Shown here in pieces: positions 11,321-24,129 of a stretch of 64,000 nt of DNA. The DNA is from Paralvinella palmiformis. Its lineage: Eukaryota; Annelida; Polychaeta; Terebellida; Alvinellidae. Where the stretch lies: contig JAODUP010000525.1 of NCBI GenBank assembly GCA_025642065.1, forward strand, positions 62,001 through 126,000, given 5' to 3'. A program made the position numbers and the translations under genes. The notes beneath the pieces were generated by a model that did not search any database, had not been told where the DNA came from, and saw nothing but the letters and a program-made list of their open reading frames with translations. How positions within the stretch are numbered: position 1 is the stretch's first letter; each line of letters begins with the position of its first letter.

Positions 11321-13085
11321 ACTTCAAATCTATGGCGTGAACAAATTATAGTCTTTTGGGTTTATTGTTTTCGTATGTGTAATGTCTGCTTTTTTACAAA
11401 GTTAAATAATTTGAAATGTGACATCAAAGGAAGATAGTTCAAATAAAATTGGTAAAAATAATTATTACAATAGTTACAACGTAGATTGAAAGTGTTGACT
11501 ATGTTAGTGGCCATAAAGCTGAAATACAAGGCGCTTTTCATCCACTCCATCATGTGTGACTTTCCTTACTTAGTGATGAACCTATTTTATTAACGAAAAT
11601 AATTTTCAGAGAACAGCTGACCATAAATGATAATATTATTGTGGTGATACAAATGTCAGTTATGGCTATGTTATTTTAAACAGATCATTAGTGTAAATAA
11701 CATAACTTAATTTTCCAATAAAGAGGTCGTACATTGGCATATTTCTGGATAGGTAATGCGTCCGTTGATAAAGATTTGACAATTGTATAATCTCGCATAA
11801 GTATGTTTCTAAGTAGGATGACATTTAACCGAATCAGGTTGAACGAAGAGCATATATGTTAATATGTAAATATAGCCCCAAATATATCTATTAAAATCGA
11901 ATGATCAGTAGACGAAGTGCAATGACCAGGGGAAAATTTGTAATCGCGTGAGGCTGTATAATTAATTTCCCTGGATGTTTTATTTATGAATGATTTGTTT
12001 GTCATTTCGATATTAGATTAAACAAACTTTCCGTACCATAGATCAAAGGGTTTCAGTAGCGGAGTGACAGCTTGTCATGGCTGACCAAGCACGGGACGGA
12101 TGTAAGCTTACGAGAAGGGAATATGAAAGGAACTCCATCAACCCTGACTACTCGGATTTTTATTAGCAATGTCCATGGTGCTTTTTGATTAGTATTCAAT
12201 GCACAGCTTCGCCAATTGGTTACCTCTATGGTCATAATACAGAAGCAAGTTTGCGAAATGAATTAATTTATCCATTGGCTAAATTCGAATGGAAAACCAC
12301 ACTCATGCGTTTGATTTTATGGTTCATCTGTCAATTAAAGGAAACTTTGTAGTCGTTGGAAACGAATTAATAACAAGCTACATATATAATCACATATCGT
12401 TTCTTTATAACGAATTATACGCTTACTATTAAGCTTTATCGCAGATTATGAGTGTAACATTTGAAGGAAAAAAACAAATTAAGACGCCATTGTAATACAT
12501 AAGACTGTATCTTTTATCTTGGAAGATATATACAGGATGTGAAACATTGGGAAACAACCTCGGAATGTATAAAAAATGCGAATAATGAAGAAACCTTTAA
12601 AACACACATTTTTTAATTTCTCGTGAAGATGTGTACAATTGAGTGAATTTCCCAGTATATACGTCTTGGTAATTGTTTGCATTTCGCAGATAGATTGTTT
12701 GGACTCATTCGTTTTGTAGTAGTCGTAGTAACAGTATGTGCGCATCCGCTTGTGTGCTGTTTGTCTTTGAATATGGCATATCTAATAATTAACTTATTCA
12801 GCAAATTAGCTTCAGCTTGGAATACACTAAACATTGCCAGTTAACTTCGAAGACCCTTGTACAAATTGACCATATATATTATGAAAAGTTTAGTATATTC
12901 TCATAATCATTTATCTCAAGAAGAAAATAATAACCTAAATTTCAAAAGCTCATTTTATTTTCATTCGTATGCCCTTTATTAATTTGTGTGAGTACAAACC
13001 TTTCTGTATTTACAGACGATGGAAACTTAACGGTTTATATTAATACAAAGGAATGTAATATAATATTTGTTCTTTATATATTATT
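11317..13085. other. AT-rich non-coding DNA
   Basis: Short open frames at 11362, 12053, 12479 and 12613 (all minus) carry no recognised motif, and no repeat family was recognised. Confidence 0.5.
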
Positions 13086-13099
13086 GAGACATCTTTTCG

Positions 13100-13192
13100 T
13101 AATGTATATGCCCATGTAGGTGTATGTGTATTTGTATGTGTGCGTCCACGTGTATGTGTGTATATGCGTGCGTGTGGGTGTGCGGGTGAGCG
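13100..13192. repeat. degenerate GT-rich tract
   Basis: Alternating GT/GC with interruptions (GTATGTGTGCGTCCACGTG and GCGTGCGTGTGGGTGTGCGG). Confidence 0.85.
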
Positions 13193-13867
13193 GGCTCCTC
13201 AACCATGAAGCATAAAATACAATTAATTTCCTTGTTTTTTCTTTCTTTCTGTCTTGATCTCAGGATTAATGATATCAAATGAAACACATCTTACCTTTTG
13301 AATTAAGGATGCTTTCTATAGAATGTTGCCTTCAGTTTAATATTCAAGTTTATCTTTCTAATGTAGGAACTACAATTATGTTGTATCAGCTAAATCTTAA
13401 ATAACCTTTAAATAGTCCTATGGACGGGCATTACATAATTTAGCTACACCATTTTACCTTTGGTCACGGCTTGTTGAGCACGGACATGATGAAATATGGC
13501 TGCGAGGTAACATGGAATTAATTCCATGAACTACCGACACTCTGGTACTCAGAAACATTGTTTATTATTTGTTTTTGCGGTTTATTATTCAGGGAACAAA
13601 GCCATCATGGTCCATTGCTCCAGGCAAATAGCCACCAACCCGACGCTCTATCCATTTCCAATTGAATGTACTGTGATGATGAAAAAGGCTGATTTGCAAT
13701 ATTTTCTGTTTTGCTGGCTTCACCTATCATACGATTATGGATGTTTATGTGGCTAATTAATCAGTAAAAGCACGCATATCTCTCATTATTTGCGTAATAT
13801 TTATAAGGAGTTAAAAGCTTTTGTAAGGTTTCGGCGTTGGTGATATTCAAGTGTTCCAGTTGACAAA

Positions 13868-14025
13868 GGGTGCCTCCATGATCTAACTGGTAGCACGGGT
13901 AGCTACATATGTCAACCACCTGACTTACAATTACCGCGTTGGCATGTCTGAAGGGTGTTTCATCTTCCACCTCACACCATTACCTTTGGATGTTATTCGA
14001 CCTATTTAACCTACTTTGTCCACAG
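13868..14025 (+). repeat. tRNA-derived SINE, copy 2 (family S1)
   Basis: This is the only plus-strand copy of the main family. The head GTGCCTCCATGATCTAACTGG is followed by a body with GGCATGTCTGAAGGGTGTTTC, CATTACCTTTGGATG and TTTAACCTACTTTGTCC. The B box is degraded (GACTTACAATTACC where other copies have GTTCGAATCC). It is more diverged than copies 1 and 3, so probably older and transcriptionally dead. Confidence 0.82.
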
Positions 14026-14374
14026 AAATTCCCACAAAACGTCACACATCCATATATCTAGTTGGCAAAACATTCTTTGCATACTTTCTTTAATTCTCAC
14101 TGATATTATTGACTGAAGGATTGACAGATTGTCTGATAGATTACATGATTACAACATATTTATTACAAGATACAATTATTAAGTGTCCTTTTCTTAATTA
14201 ATTTTTTCATCCCTTCACTCACTTACTCATCCATTCAATTGTTTTACAAACACAGATTTACTCTGTTAGAGTTGATTTATATTTGCTCCAATAACTATGA
14301 GTGTTTATGTTTATGCAAGATTTGATTGCATGTTTTTTTTGTGTGTGAGTGTATTTTCGGATACATATATAGTG
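14026..14374. other. AT-rich non-coding DNA
   Basis: Nothing recognised. Confidence 0.5.
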
Positions 14375-14872
14375 GTACTGGCTCAGAACATCAACATCTA
14401 AGCATCTATTGAGACCTGTACTTCCATAAATTTATACATAAACAATTTATACACACATCAATCTAAATATAAGCTATTCCACAGCTCCACATATATATAC
14501 ATGGGTGGACCTACACATTTCTCATCTACTGATCAGCTTACAGGACCAACTAAGGTGCGTTTCGTACGCTACAATTATATCACGCCAACAGGGAATCATC
14601 TACGCGCAAGCTATGCACAAAAGCGGACCAACATACAACAATACCATTTGACACTACAGGTGTCCGTGTACATTTCGAAGCCACATATGCTCATCTCAGC
14701 TTTATTCTGGGTTCGGTTAACCAAAAGATGCTACCTATATCAACCGTATCGTTTGGCTTCAGGCAGGTCTTGCATCGTAAGTTGTTCTCTAACCAGAGTG
14801 AAACGTTAGGCTCTCTGCGCGTCAACCAACATAACAGTTTGTTGAACACATGATACCCTATAGATTAGCTAC
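14375..14872 (+). repeat. dispersed repeat family R1, copy 1
   Basis: It matches segments at about 55500-55990 and 61980-62570 in the same orientation and order. Shared landmarks are AGAACATCAACATCTAAGCA, ATCTACTGATCAGCT with GGACCAACTAAG, TTTCGTACGCTACAA, ACGCCAACAGGGAATC, CCATTTGACACTACAG, TTTATTCTGGGTTCG, GTGAAACGTTAGGC and CAGTTTGTTGAACACATGA. The 102-residue frame at 14501-14809 runs through it but is not conserved as a frame in the other copies. No tRNA head or coding domain was identified, so it is probably a non-autonomous element of unknown class. Confidence 0.8.
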
Positions 14873-15996
14873 AAATTGATTCACTTAATGAACTTTAATC
14901 CAGGATTAATTTAGCGTCACTAAGTGTATGTAGTTAGGTGCAATAGCATCTGAATTAAAACGCATAACTGCGTGATACAATTGACACATGATTGAGATAT
15001 TCGATAGAGACTGCGAAGGACACGTTAGGATTATAAAAAAACTATACAGTCAACAATTTTGTTATATGGGTGTAACCTAATTACTCACAACATGGGAAAT
15101 ATTCTGCTCGCAGGTTAATAATTATAAAGATATCTGCCGGAGAAATAAATGCTTCAACCTTTATAACACCAATATCGTGGAAAATAATCGAGCTCAGTAG
15201 CGCACATAATACAGGTGTTGGACAAACTCATGATGGAGAGTTTGAAACAGAATTGCCTTTTGAACTGGATTTGTAGGCAATACTCTGTAGCAGTAGTATG
15301 CCCGAAACACTAGTTTATAGCCAATGAAGAATCGTATTTGTTTTAGAAGCGTAGATTTCAAATTATCGTTCCAGGGACCAATACGCAATCATGTATCCTG
15401 CCGATAATAAATGCATTACGCACATATTGTTACAGATATGTTTGAAGCAAGAAAAATATAAGCTAAGCTATTAACCTGGATATTTGGCATAAAACGATTA
15501 ATATTTTATAAGTCATGTTCGCTTTTAGTTAGAACAGTAACAACAAATTATCTTACAAATGCGAGAGCCTGCATATGCTGTGATAATCCTTGGTCAAGCT
15601 CTACATAAGAAGGTCACCAGAACAAAGTTTATAACATAACCCTTTAATTTGGGGCGAACCATAATTAAAATGTTGTAGAAATTACGTGTTAAAGTTCCAT
15701 AATCAAAGGGTTGCATATCAAATAATGTTTGGTTTATTATAGAAACACTTGATGTAAGTTTCGGTGAAATATGTTCTATTGCATATACAGACGTCCCGAA
15801 TACATTTGCAGAAAATAATAGTCACATTTCATTATTATTAAGACTACTTAAGTTTAATGAGCGACGTCATAGTACCATAGTTTTCACAATTTTATTTTGA
15901 ATCAGAAGTCTGTGTTTTTGAAAATGCGTGGAAATGTATATTTTGTCATTTGTAGTTGATAACATCTACCGATACTTATTCCTATTTAAAATTAAA

Positions 15997-16027
<31 letters not shown>

Positions 16028-16385
16028 ATAATAGTAACAATTGTTATCGTGGTATCTGAAAGATGAACAATGATAGACTTGATTTGAGCAATTAACCTGG
16101 TCAATCAATATATGTCAATGAATGAATTAATGTTTGTTTGAAAATGGTTGATTTTCCGTAATGTCAATATATAATGATCGATCACTAAACATTTACAATT
16201 TTCCTTTCGAATTTGATAAACGTAATGCAAATAATGAGAAATATGCGTGTTGGCTGTGATTAATTAGCCGCCAAGTGAATAAAAGGCAAATCGTTCAATA
16301 CAGGACACACTCTATAGTTGGGTATAATGGCATATAATGGAAATAGGATTACGGCGTTTGATTGTTGAAAAGTATCTTGGGCTTG
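14873..16385. other. AT-rich non-coding DNA
   Basis: It holds a short (TAA)n at 15997-16021 and nothing else recognised. Confidence 0.5.
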
Positions 16386-16668
16386 AAACTCTCTTCCTCC
16401 TCCCTCTCTCTCATACACCCATCCACCCCCTCCCCCCCCACACACACACAGACACACACACACACAAACACAGAGACAGACAGCCTAACCCACTGTAGTT
16501 CTCTCTCTCTCTCTCTCTCTCTTCTCGCCAGATATATGTATGTATTTATATTTGTAGTTATGTATTGGATTATATATAATAAGGCATGTGACAAAACTCA
16601 CCCCTCCTCTCTCTCTCTCTCTCACTATCTCTCGCTCTCTCTCGCTCTCTCTTTTACACAAACACCCA
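16386..16668. repeat. compound (CT)n / (CA)n tract
   Basis: CT blocks (16386-16415, 16500-16522, 16602-16652) alternate with a CA block (16439-16475). The polypyrimidine strand is capable of triplex formation. All open frames here are repeat-driven. Confidence 0.93.
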
Positions 16669-16929
16669 CTATATGTAGTTATGTACGTAGGTATGCACTG
16701 AACGGTAAATAATTATTAATGTAGAGTTTTATATTTGTTCTTGAAATACAAGACACCGATGTATTTATAATTACTCTTACTCATTTAAAATATATGACAT
16801 ATTCTTGACAAAAGTATTAATGTGCATGAACTAATAACATCAGTATACAAAACTATACATTACTTTAGTAGGTACTAGCATTGTATATAACCTGTTGTCA
16901 GAGAGCAAAATCTTTTGGCTGCCCAGGAA

Positions 16930-17545
16930 ATTAATAATTATGGTTAATTTGATCGAACCCATTAAATACACGAAAAATGGCTGTACATTTCAGGATCTTA
17001 GATAAATAACATTTGGATATTATGTTTGATACATACAACAATTTTAAGTGGATGCTGTTTGTGAATAGAATAATCCGGTCTACATCTAACTATATTGACA
17101 CATTAACTGCTACAAATAGTCTATCGGATCATTATACTGTCATAGCAGAAATAACATTTAAGCATAATCTAGTTGACTCAAAGTGTCATATTCTATATCA
17201 ATATACTGACCTCAGTATCATGTATGAACAATATCAAGCTATACCTAAACCTTTATTTGACAAACACGCACCTGACATATCAATATCAGTCAAATTAAGC
17301 CACCTGCACCAAGGATGTCCCCTGAAATTATTAATGCCAAATTGCGAACGTTTAGATGCACTCTAGGGCTACGATGAATAAGTTGACTATGCATAAACAA
17401 AACTAGATGGTCCAGGTTGGATCACCAGGGAACTAAGCATTTATCAATCCTTATCTCTAAATCAAGGCCAGTTGTTTAAATTGTGTTGCAAAACCAGAAT
17501 AAAAACCCAGGCATCTCGTGTGATTATGACTTATCTGATTAAAAG
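16930..17545 (+). pseudogene. non-LTR retrotransposon endonuclease fragment
   Basis: This is a decayed piece of a LINE second ORF. An upstream frame at 16939-16995 reads NLIEPIKYTKNGCTFQDL, matching the 'EPTR.T..S.TLLDLI' segment of the apurinic-endonuclease domain. It breaks at a stop. The open frame 17013-17366 (about 117 codons) then carries SLSDHYTVIAEI near 17121-17156, the SDHxxV motif that ends the domain. After it, in shifted frames, come MSPEIINAKLR (17316-17348) and WITRELS (about 17419), like the 'APWITPEIK..K' linker before the reverse transcriptase. No reverse transcriptase follows; an (AG)n tract does. The first methionine at 17013 is not a real start. Confidence 0.75.

Positions 17546-17548
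<3 letters not shown>

Positions 17549-17581
<33 letters not shown>
17549..17581. repeat. (AG)n microsatellite
   Basis: 33 bp of AG just beyond the LINE endonuclease fragment. Confidence 0.95.
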
Positions 17582-17582
<1 letters not shown>

Positions 17583-18790
17583 CTGGCTTCCAGAACTGTT
17601 CTCTTATTCGGAGATAATGACAGACTGCGATCCCCTATTTGGTTACGCAGTAACTTCCCCTGTTGAAAGAAACACATATATTCAGTATTTTATGTAAAGA
17701 TAGGCAATAACTAAAGAGAACAATATTATATGAATATCCCGGTAATTAATTGATAATATTAACACTTGAGCTCATGTACACAGGCTACTTCGCCATTAGC
17801 TAACGTTGTGGAGTTATTTATTAACAATGGCATATTGTAAAGTTTGTATCTAGTCGTGCATCAGCAGCCAGCTTATCTATTATATCTTCTAATTTTACCT
17901 AAGATTACCTTTTCCCTATCTCTGAAAGTAACTCTAATAAAATGAAGCACATTTATGGCATAAAATATGCATCGAATGTTTTTTTTTTACGAATAAATCG
18001 AATTAAGGATGCCTGTATAGATGAATCATATTTATTGAACTTGGATGCAGATTACATTAGCACAATAAATAAATTAAAATAAGACTATTGATCCTTAATG
18101 GCTAATAGAAGAATAATTATGGCTGCAAATTATGATGCCAGATAGCTCGGTGTTATAGCAAGTCAAATCCGTTAAAGCATAAACATTATTAATAGGTGTT
18201 AAGTTAATAGGCATTAAACATAATTATTACAGATTGTGGTACTTGAAAGACTATAAAAGTTTAGTTTTTTTAAACTCATTGAAATAAACTTACACATACA
18301 CGGAATAGAGGATTAAAGCACAGGGATAGGCAGATAAGCAGAAATTTAAAAATAAAGCATAAAATAACATACATATTCAGACATGGAAACGCCCGAGCCC
18401 CCAAAAACCTACAATATAATACAAAAGTATTAAAGATACAAGGACAAAGAAAAGCTGGCCCAAGATTCAACATCATATATACACTTACAAAACAGTTTGA
18501 TTATGCTTAAATAAGTCATAGGAAATGAACATTACAGAAATATTAAGTTATACAACACTTTTTGAAGTTCAATATTCAGTAATAGGCAGATGATGTATTA
18601 GACAGATTACGAAGTGAATAAACCCAAGACAACTCAATTACTAAATATATTGATTCCTATATAATGACATATACTGGTCTGATGTAAATGAAGATTTGAA
18701 ATAACCTAATAAGATACCAACATATATCAAGATGGTTTAACACCTCAGTTTATATATTTACAACGATAAGGGGGAGTAACATAAAGTATG

Positions 18791-18792
<2 letters not shown>
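17582..18792. other. AT-rich non-coding DNA
   Basis: No supported feature. The minus-strand frame 18276-18476 is hydrophobic but has no recognisable domain. Confidence 0.5.

Positions 18793-18851
<59 letters not shown>
18793..18851. repeat. (TA)n microsatellite
   Basis: About 59 bp of pure TA. Confidence 0.96.
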
Positions 18852-18855
<4 letters not shown>

Positions 18856-20217
18856 TAATATCAGTCGGTATCAATATAATCTGTTTAAGTGATATATCTA
18901 AAATTAAGTATCCGATTTTTATTATAGTTGTTATAGTTGGTAATTGATTAGCTTTGTAGAAGTATAACCTGAAACATCCAACAGAAAGACACTTTATTAA
19001 TATTCAATTCCATCGTCTCGATAACTTGAGACGCGTGAACTCCATATAGTGAGATACGGTTTGTACTTATTTTAATAGTCAACTGAAACCATATACCTGC
19101 CTTTATATTTTGGTTATCAAGGATGTTACAGGTTTTGTTTTCCACCCTGGACAGCCGTATGCCATTCACTACTACCCATTAATACCATTGACAGAATAGT
19201 TCAATAGAATATACTTCGCGAAAATAATTGACTAAAAAGACTTATAAAGTCACAAAATATGTTCCCATAATTCAATGGTAACATATTAATGGATTAACAA
19301 AAGTTGTATTTAAAGGATTAAATATATTTTATGATCAAGAAACACAAATATTGTCTATTAATAAACTTTGGGCTGGTATGCTAACTAATTAGATCGAGAA
19401 CATTAAGTTTGCAGCAATTCATTCCTTTATTCGTGATAAGGAACATTTATTACCATTGTAAGATACACATGTTGTATGACTGAGGTTCCACTTTCAGAGT
19501 ATCATATCTTATACCTATCAGCTAATATTTGGCTACTTGTTACGAAGGTCAATAAACATCACCAAAGACTTCTTTTCCTTTTATGGGCTCTCTGTTTTCG
19601 GCAGCACGTTTTATATTTATTTTCATATTACCCATACGTATGCAAACACACACATACACAACCACCTGATTACGCAAGCCCCAGTACATCTACACATATT
19701 TTATTATGTATCTGAAATAATATGATATCTATCACGAGCTATGCTCTCTTGTCTTCTTATTTCCACATTTGAAATAGTTCAACACTTAATGTAGCAGATG
19801 TATTGAGCAGTATCTTTCATTCCAACCAAGCGACACAATGGATGACTTTTGTTACAAACCCAATCTAAAAACCTTATTTTAATGAATTCAAACACACAAC
19901 ACGCCAATAATTCCAGCTAGAGGAAAGGCGATAATTGGAACCAATTAATCGCATGACATGCCTCTCCAGAAAGATCTAAGTTAATTAGTAATATTCTCCC
20001 ATCCGTGGCTGGTGTTTTAAGGTGTCTGGTCTAATTAGGATGATCTCGTTGTTGTACGCTGGCTCGACTGGTTAGGATATTAAGACATCAGGACTGTCGA
20101 AACTTACTCCACCCCTTCGAGTAGTAGCCAGAAATTTAATTTGTAGTCTCCAGTAAAATTAATTTCTCATATTTGGTTACTACATGAAAACTTTGCTGTA
20201 ATACAGAGGTCTATGTC

Positions 20218-20220
<3 letters not shown>
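18852..20220. other. AT-rich non-coding DNA; one weak tRNA-like segment
   Basis: Around 20058-20085 the text GGCTCGACTGGTTAGGATA resembles an A box, but no B box follows at the right distance. Nothing else was recognised. Confidence 0.4.

Positions 20221-20279
<59 letters not shown>
20221..20279. repeat. (TA)n microsatellite
   Basis: About 59 bp of pure TA. Confidence 0.96.
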
Positions 20280-20281
<2 letters not shown>

Positions 20282-20514
20282 TCGAATAGTATACTTCTAT
20301 AAATACATGTATTTGGTGACTAACATTATGTGGAAATATTTAATCAATTTATCTTCTGAGCTTCATGTGGGGAATGATGATTTATAAATACTGAAATAGT
20401 AGAGCTCATTACCCAGCGAAGTGAAAATACTTCGGCAATTGTATATCAGGACGATATACGAGAAAACAAAACATTATATTTACGTCTAAAACTGATTTTC
20501 TGTCGTCGATATAT

Positions 20515-20967
20515 TTGTCTTATGCTCGATTTATTCAACTAAAAGTTAATTTCGCAATTAAGACAATATCACAGCTACTAAAACAACGTAATTTCACAAT
20601 GACACCCATGTTAAACTACTTATTGAATACGCAGAATAAATTGAGTCCCGATTTTACACTGATGAGCTTGCTATCTAAAATTATACATTTGAATATATAT
20701 TCAAATCATATGGTGATTATGCATTTAGTGTTGCAGCAACACTTAGTGAAATAGGTTGCCAGCAGATATTATAAATACATCGTCTCTTGAATATGTTAAA
20801 TATGTTTTAAAACACACCTATTCAAGGTTGCTTTCACAGATAAATAGTAATCGTTTAATTCTCTTATAGTGTTTTCCAGACATATTATTTGGGGTATTAT
20901 TATATTACATATTATTTGTACAGCGCTTTTGAATAGCTCCTCTAGTAAGGCGGTTTATTAAATATAC

Positions 20968-20968
<1 letters not shown>
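20515..20968 (+). pseudogene. 3' end of a CR1/L2-like LINE
   Basis: The frame 20515-20754 ends with SYGDYAFSVAA. The next motifs continue in shifted frames: NRLPADIINTSSLEYVKYVL (20748-20808) and KTHLFKVAFT (20810-20842). Together they match the usual C-terminus of LINE reverse-transcriptase proteins ('YG.RAFSVAAP.LWN.LP..IR...SL..FK..LKTHLF..AF'). At least two frameshifts break it. The 3' untranslated part has GTACAGCGCTTTTGAATAG and AGTAAGGCGGTTTATTAAAT, the 'GCGCTTT...AAGGCGCT.TATAAAT' tail typical of invertebrate CR1/L2-type elements, and passes within a few bases into (TA)n. Confidence 0.8.

Positions 20969-20971
<3 letters not shown>

Positions 20972-21039
<68 letters not shown>
20972..21039. 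repeat. (TA)n at LINE 3' end
   Basis: About 68 bp of TA starting within a few bases of the LINE tail, as if grown from the element's own short 3' tandem repeat. Confidence 0.95.
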
Positions 21040-21043
<4 letters not shown>

Positions 21044-22306
21044 CGATTCTTAATAAAGTAATTTCAGTATTTTTGGGGTATATTCAAATGAAGAAAACTA
21101 GTTCAAATAAACAAATAATATTGAATTGGTTGGCATTATAATATTGGTGTTATTACTCAAACTTACTATTTAATAAAAAGATGAAGCTGTTGAATAAATT
21201 TCTAATTATTTGGAACATTGCCGTCCATTTTGGTTTGAAGATTTAGCAAATTACATCAAATAAATCAAACATCCAGTATATTGTCTTCCTCATATGGTTG
21301 ATCAGACATCCTGATACTTTTTCACTGCCCATGTAGGCATCTTATCAGCAACAGAAAAACATTTGGTGACCATTTCAGAAACTGTCTAATACCAGTATCT
21401 TCAACAAGCTACCAATACCGATCATTGATATGTAGAATTTTATTTTTTTAAAGAAAATTAAAAATTTTCTTTTTCCTTTTTTCCTGATAAAAGGTTTTTG
21501 GGTGCATATTTAATATGAACACTAACTTTTCTATATATTCCAGAATTGGAAGGATAGTTTAAAATGTATGCAAAAAGACAAAAGGTTTTTTATATATTTA
21601 GTTGGAAACTTCTAGCCTTGAAAACATAATAATTAAAATACAAACCCGTGTTAATCTACAGTATATCGCATTCCCTTCTTTGTCAGTTCGCGGAGTAAAT
21701 GTTTTTACAATAATATTGAAATATTGATTTTCTTAGCTTTTTATCTCTGTTCTACGAATTGCATTTTAATCTGCAATAATTGCTATTGTAATGTGTGTGG
21801 TGTGTGTGTGTGTGTGCGTGTGCGTATCGATGTGTCATTGTGGACGAGCCTGTGTGTGTGTATCTGTGTGTGTGTGTATGAATGTTGCTTATCGACATAT
21901 TTCTAGATGTCACGATGTTAAGTTAATACATATGTTTAACAGTATAACATTAATTTCTAGGAAAGTTAAGTATCTAGAAAATAATTTAATTTGTTTTTCC
22001 TTATAATATTCTACTATCATTGGCAAAATCCAACATTAGTAGAATTATATTATATCATAGTAATTAAATAGGGCACTGTCATATAATTATTGAACGGGGA
22101 ATGTCAATTGAAATATTCTATTTAATATGCATTCATTATATAATCGGTTATGCTGATTCAGGTCACAGTACTCGTGATGGTCGATTCCTAGAAAATCATT
22201 TTGTACCAAGCTGGAGTTATAGAAATTAATGGAAAAATAATCAGCCAAAGCACCATAATATTTAGCGTTCAACTCGGTTCTGTTTTTTTCAGTAATAATG
22301 TAATAC

Positions 22307-22308
<2 letters not shown>
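21040..22308. other. AT-rich non-coding DNA with a short GT patch
   Basis: A degenerate (GT)n lies at 21791-21880. A/T homopolymer blocks cluster at 21435-21500. No gene was recognised. Confidence 0.5.

Positions 22309-22340
<32 letters not shown>
22309..22340. repeat. short (AT)n
   Basis: 32 bp of AT. The 128-residue minus-strand frame across it has no domain. Confidence 0.9.
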
Positions 22341-22344
<4 letters not shown>

Positions 22345-23453
22345 CGATTCAGATGTTGTGGTTGTTAAAACATTGAGAAAACATTTCCACGGCATTACAG
22401 TTTTCATGTTTGGCCACACTCCTCTAGCATATTGATGCAAAATCATACTGAATATGATTCGAAAGTATATCATATGTTATCTTACCCATTACTTTGAAAA
22501 GTTATTTAGCCTACCAAAATGACTTGGTTGAATATACTTTACCAGTTAGTTATAATTAAAATAAATTAGAGACAGTCGTCTTTTACAAGCCTACCGTTAA
22601 TTAGATGACTGAAGCCAAAATATGGAGTGATTTCTTTTTCACATGAATAGTGCTTCTGTCAGACACAAGGTTAAGAAGACCTTCTCCTGAAACAATACAA
22701 ACTTACTCGAAGGATAGCAAAACAATCTGACAGAGCTATACATAATTGGTATACAAAATATATGAAAGCAAATATTTATGATTTAAAGAACTAATATTAT
22801 AGGCCTAAACATAACAGAATTTCGGTTTGTTATATTGTTTGTAGGTGCCGTTTTCAGTGTGAAGTTCGTTGCGCGTTTCCGGTAGGGACTTTTTGTGCTA
22901 GACAATTTGCATCGCCCTTCATGCGTTGTAGGGGACTGTTCTGGAACTCACGTAACACAACTACGGTTGAAATAATATAACTTTATGTTGAATGTTGACA
23001 CCATAAACACATAACATACAACAAGACGAATGTAAAGAACGAAGACGACGAATGAACAGAACGAACACGCTTCTGAAAACTACGAAGAGAAGAAATACAC
23101 AAAATCTTTAATTTAATTTGACATTAACACCAAAGAAACATAACAACATTTGTTTACATGTACTTACTTCTGTGTCCTTATTACGGTGGTAAAATTGTTA
23201 AACTGTGATCGATTTTAAGTATTACTTTTCTCGTGTAGTGCCTTCGGTTTCTTCGGTCTCATGACTCTTTCTTCTCAGTGTTGTGACTTGGGCCCAATGG
23301 TTGTCAAGGACAACAACACAATGCCTAATCGATTTAAGTAATCACCACATGGTTTATATCAATCATAATTTATATTTGGATTCTGCATTAACATTGTTAG
23401 TTAGACCCTTCATCTGTGATCAATACCTCTGCGCTAGTTTTGGTTTACTCCTA

Positions 23454-23457
<4 letters not shown>
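22341..23457. other. AT-rich non-coding DNA
   Basis: Nothing recognised. A slightly less AT-rich patch at 22845-22960 has no identifiable content. Confidence 0.5.

Positions 23458-23537
<80 letters not shown>
23458..23537. repeat. (AT)n-(GT)n compound microsatellite
   Basis: AT at 23458-23493 passes directly into GT at 23494-23537. The tract ends about 30 bp before a SINE. Confidence 0.96.
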
Positions 23538-23541
<4 letters not shown>

Positions 23542-23567
23542 GTGTGTTGTGTTGTGGTTTTGTGGTA

Positions 23568-23705
23568 GCTAATGGCGAGGACCTCCAAAGGTAATGAGAC
23601 GAAGTGAAAGACGAAACAGCCTTCAGATATGCCCACGACGGGATTCGAACACGGGTGGTAGTGATCTGTTGTCCAGCACGCTACCGCTAGACCATGGAGG
23701 CGCCC
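23568..23705 (-). repeat. tRNA-derived SINE, copy 3 (family S1)
   Basis: On the minus strand it has head GGCGCCTCCATGGTCTAGCGG with an intact A box, B box GTTCGAATCC (about 23641-23650), and the GGCTGTTTCGTCTTTCAC and CATTACCTTTGGAGG body. The distal tail is missing or replaced by microsatellite. It is very close to copy 1, so these two are the youngest-looking copies in the window. Confidence 0.87.
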
Positions 23706-23712
23706 ACGTGTA

Positions 23713-23775
23713 TATATATATATAGAGAGATAGTGTGTGCGTGCGTGTGCGTGCGTGCGTGCGCGCGTGTGTGTC
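23713..23775. repeat. (TA)n-(GA)-(GTGC)n compound tract
   Basis: A short TA run, then AGAGA, then a GTGCGTGC run. Confidence 0.88.
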
Positions 23776-24129
23776 AGAGTTTAGATATCAGTTAGATATC
23801 ACAACCAATTGGAACACTTAAATGTGCTAATACAATTCTGCTTTTAATATAGGATATTATTGCAAAACAAAGGGCGATGAACATCACATATGGGTATGAT
23901 TTTTGAAAAGTGAAATATTTATGATAAAATGAATGATAGATTTTCATACATGGAATATAACACGCTTATTTTACTATATGCAACACTAACGACATTTAAG
24001 GATAAAATAGTGTTACGTATCTGGGAATATTATATTATAAACATCTAAGAAAATGTAGTTATATATTAATACTTACCCATTACTACTATTACATTAAAAG
24101 ACATGATCCCCCATTCACAGAATGATACC

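Noticed and set aside
20050..20110. tRNA-like segment GGCTCGACTGGTTAGGATA
   Set aside because: There is only an A-box resemblance and no B box at the right spacing.
22087..22473. 128-codon minus-strand frame
   Set aside because: It spans a short (AT)n tract and shows no domain on either side of it.
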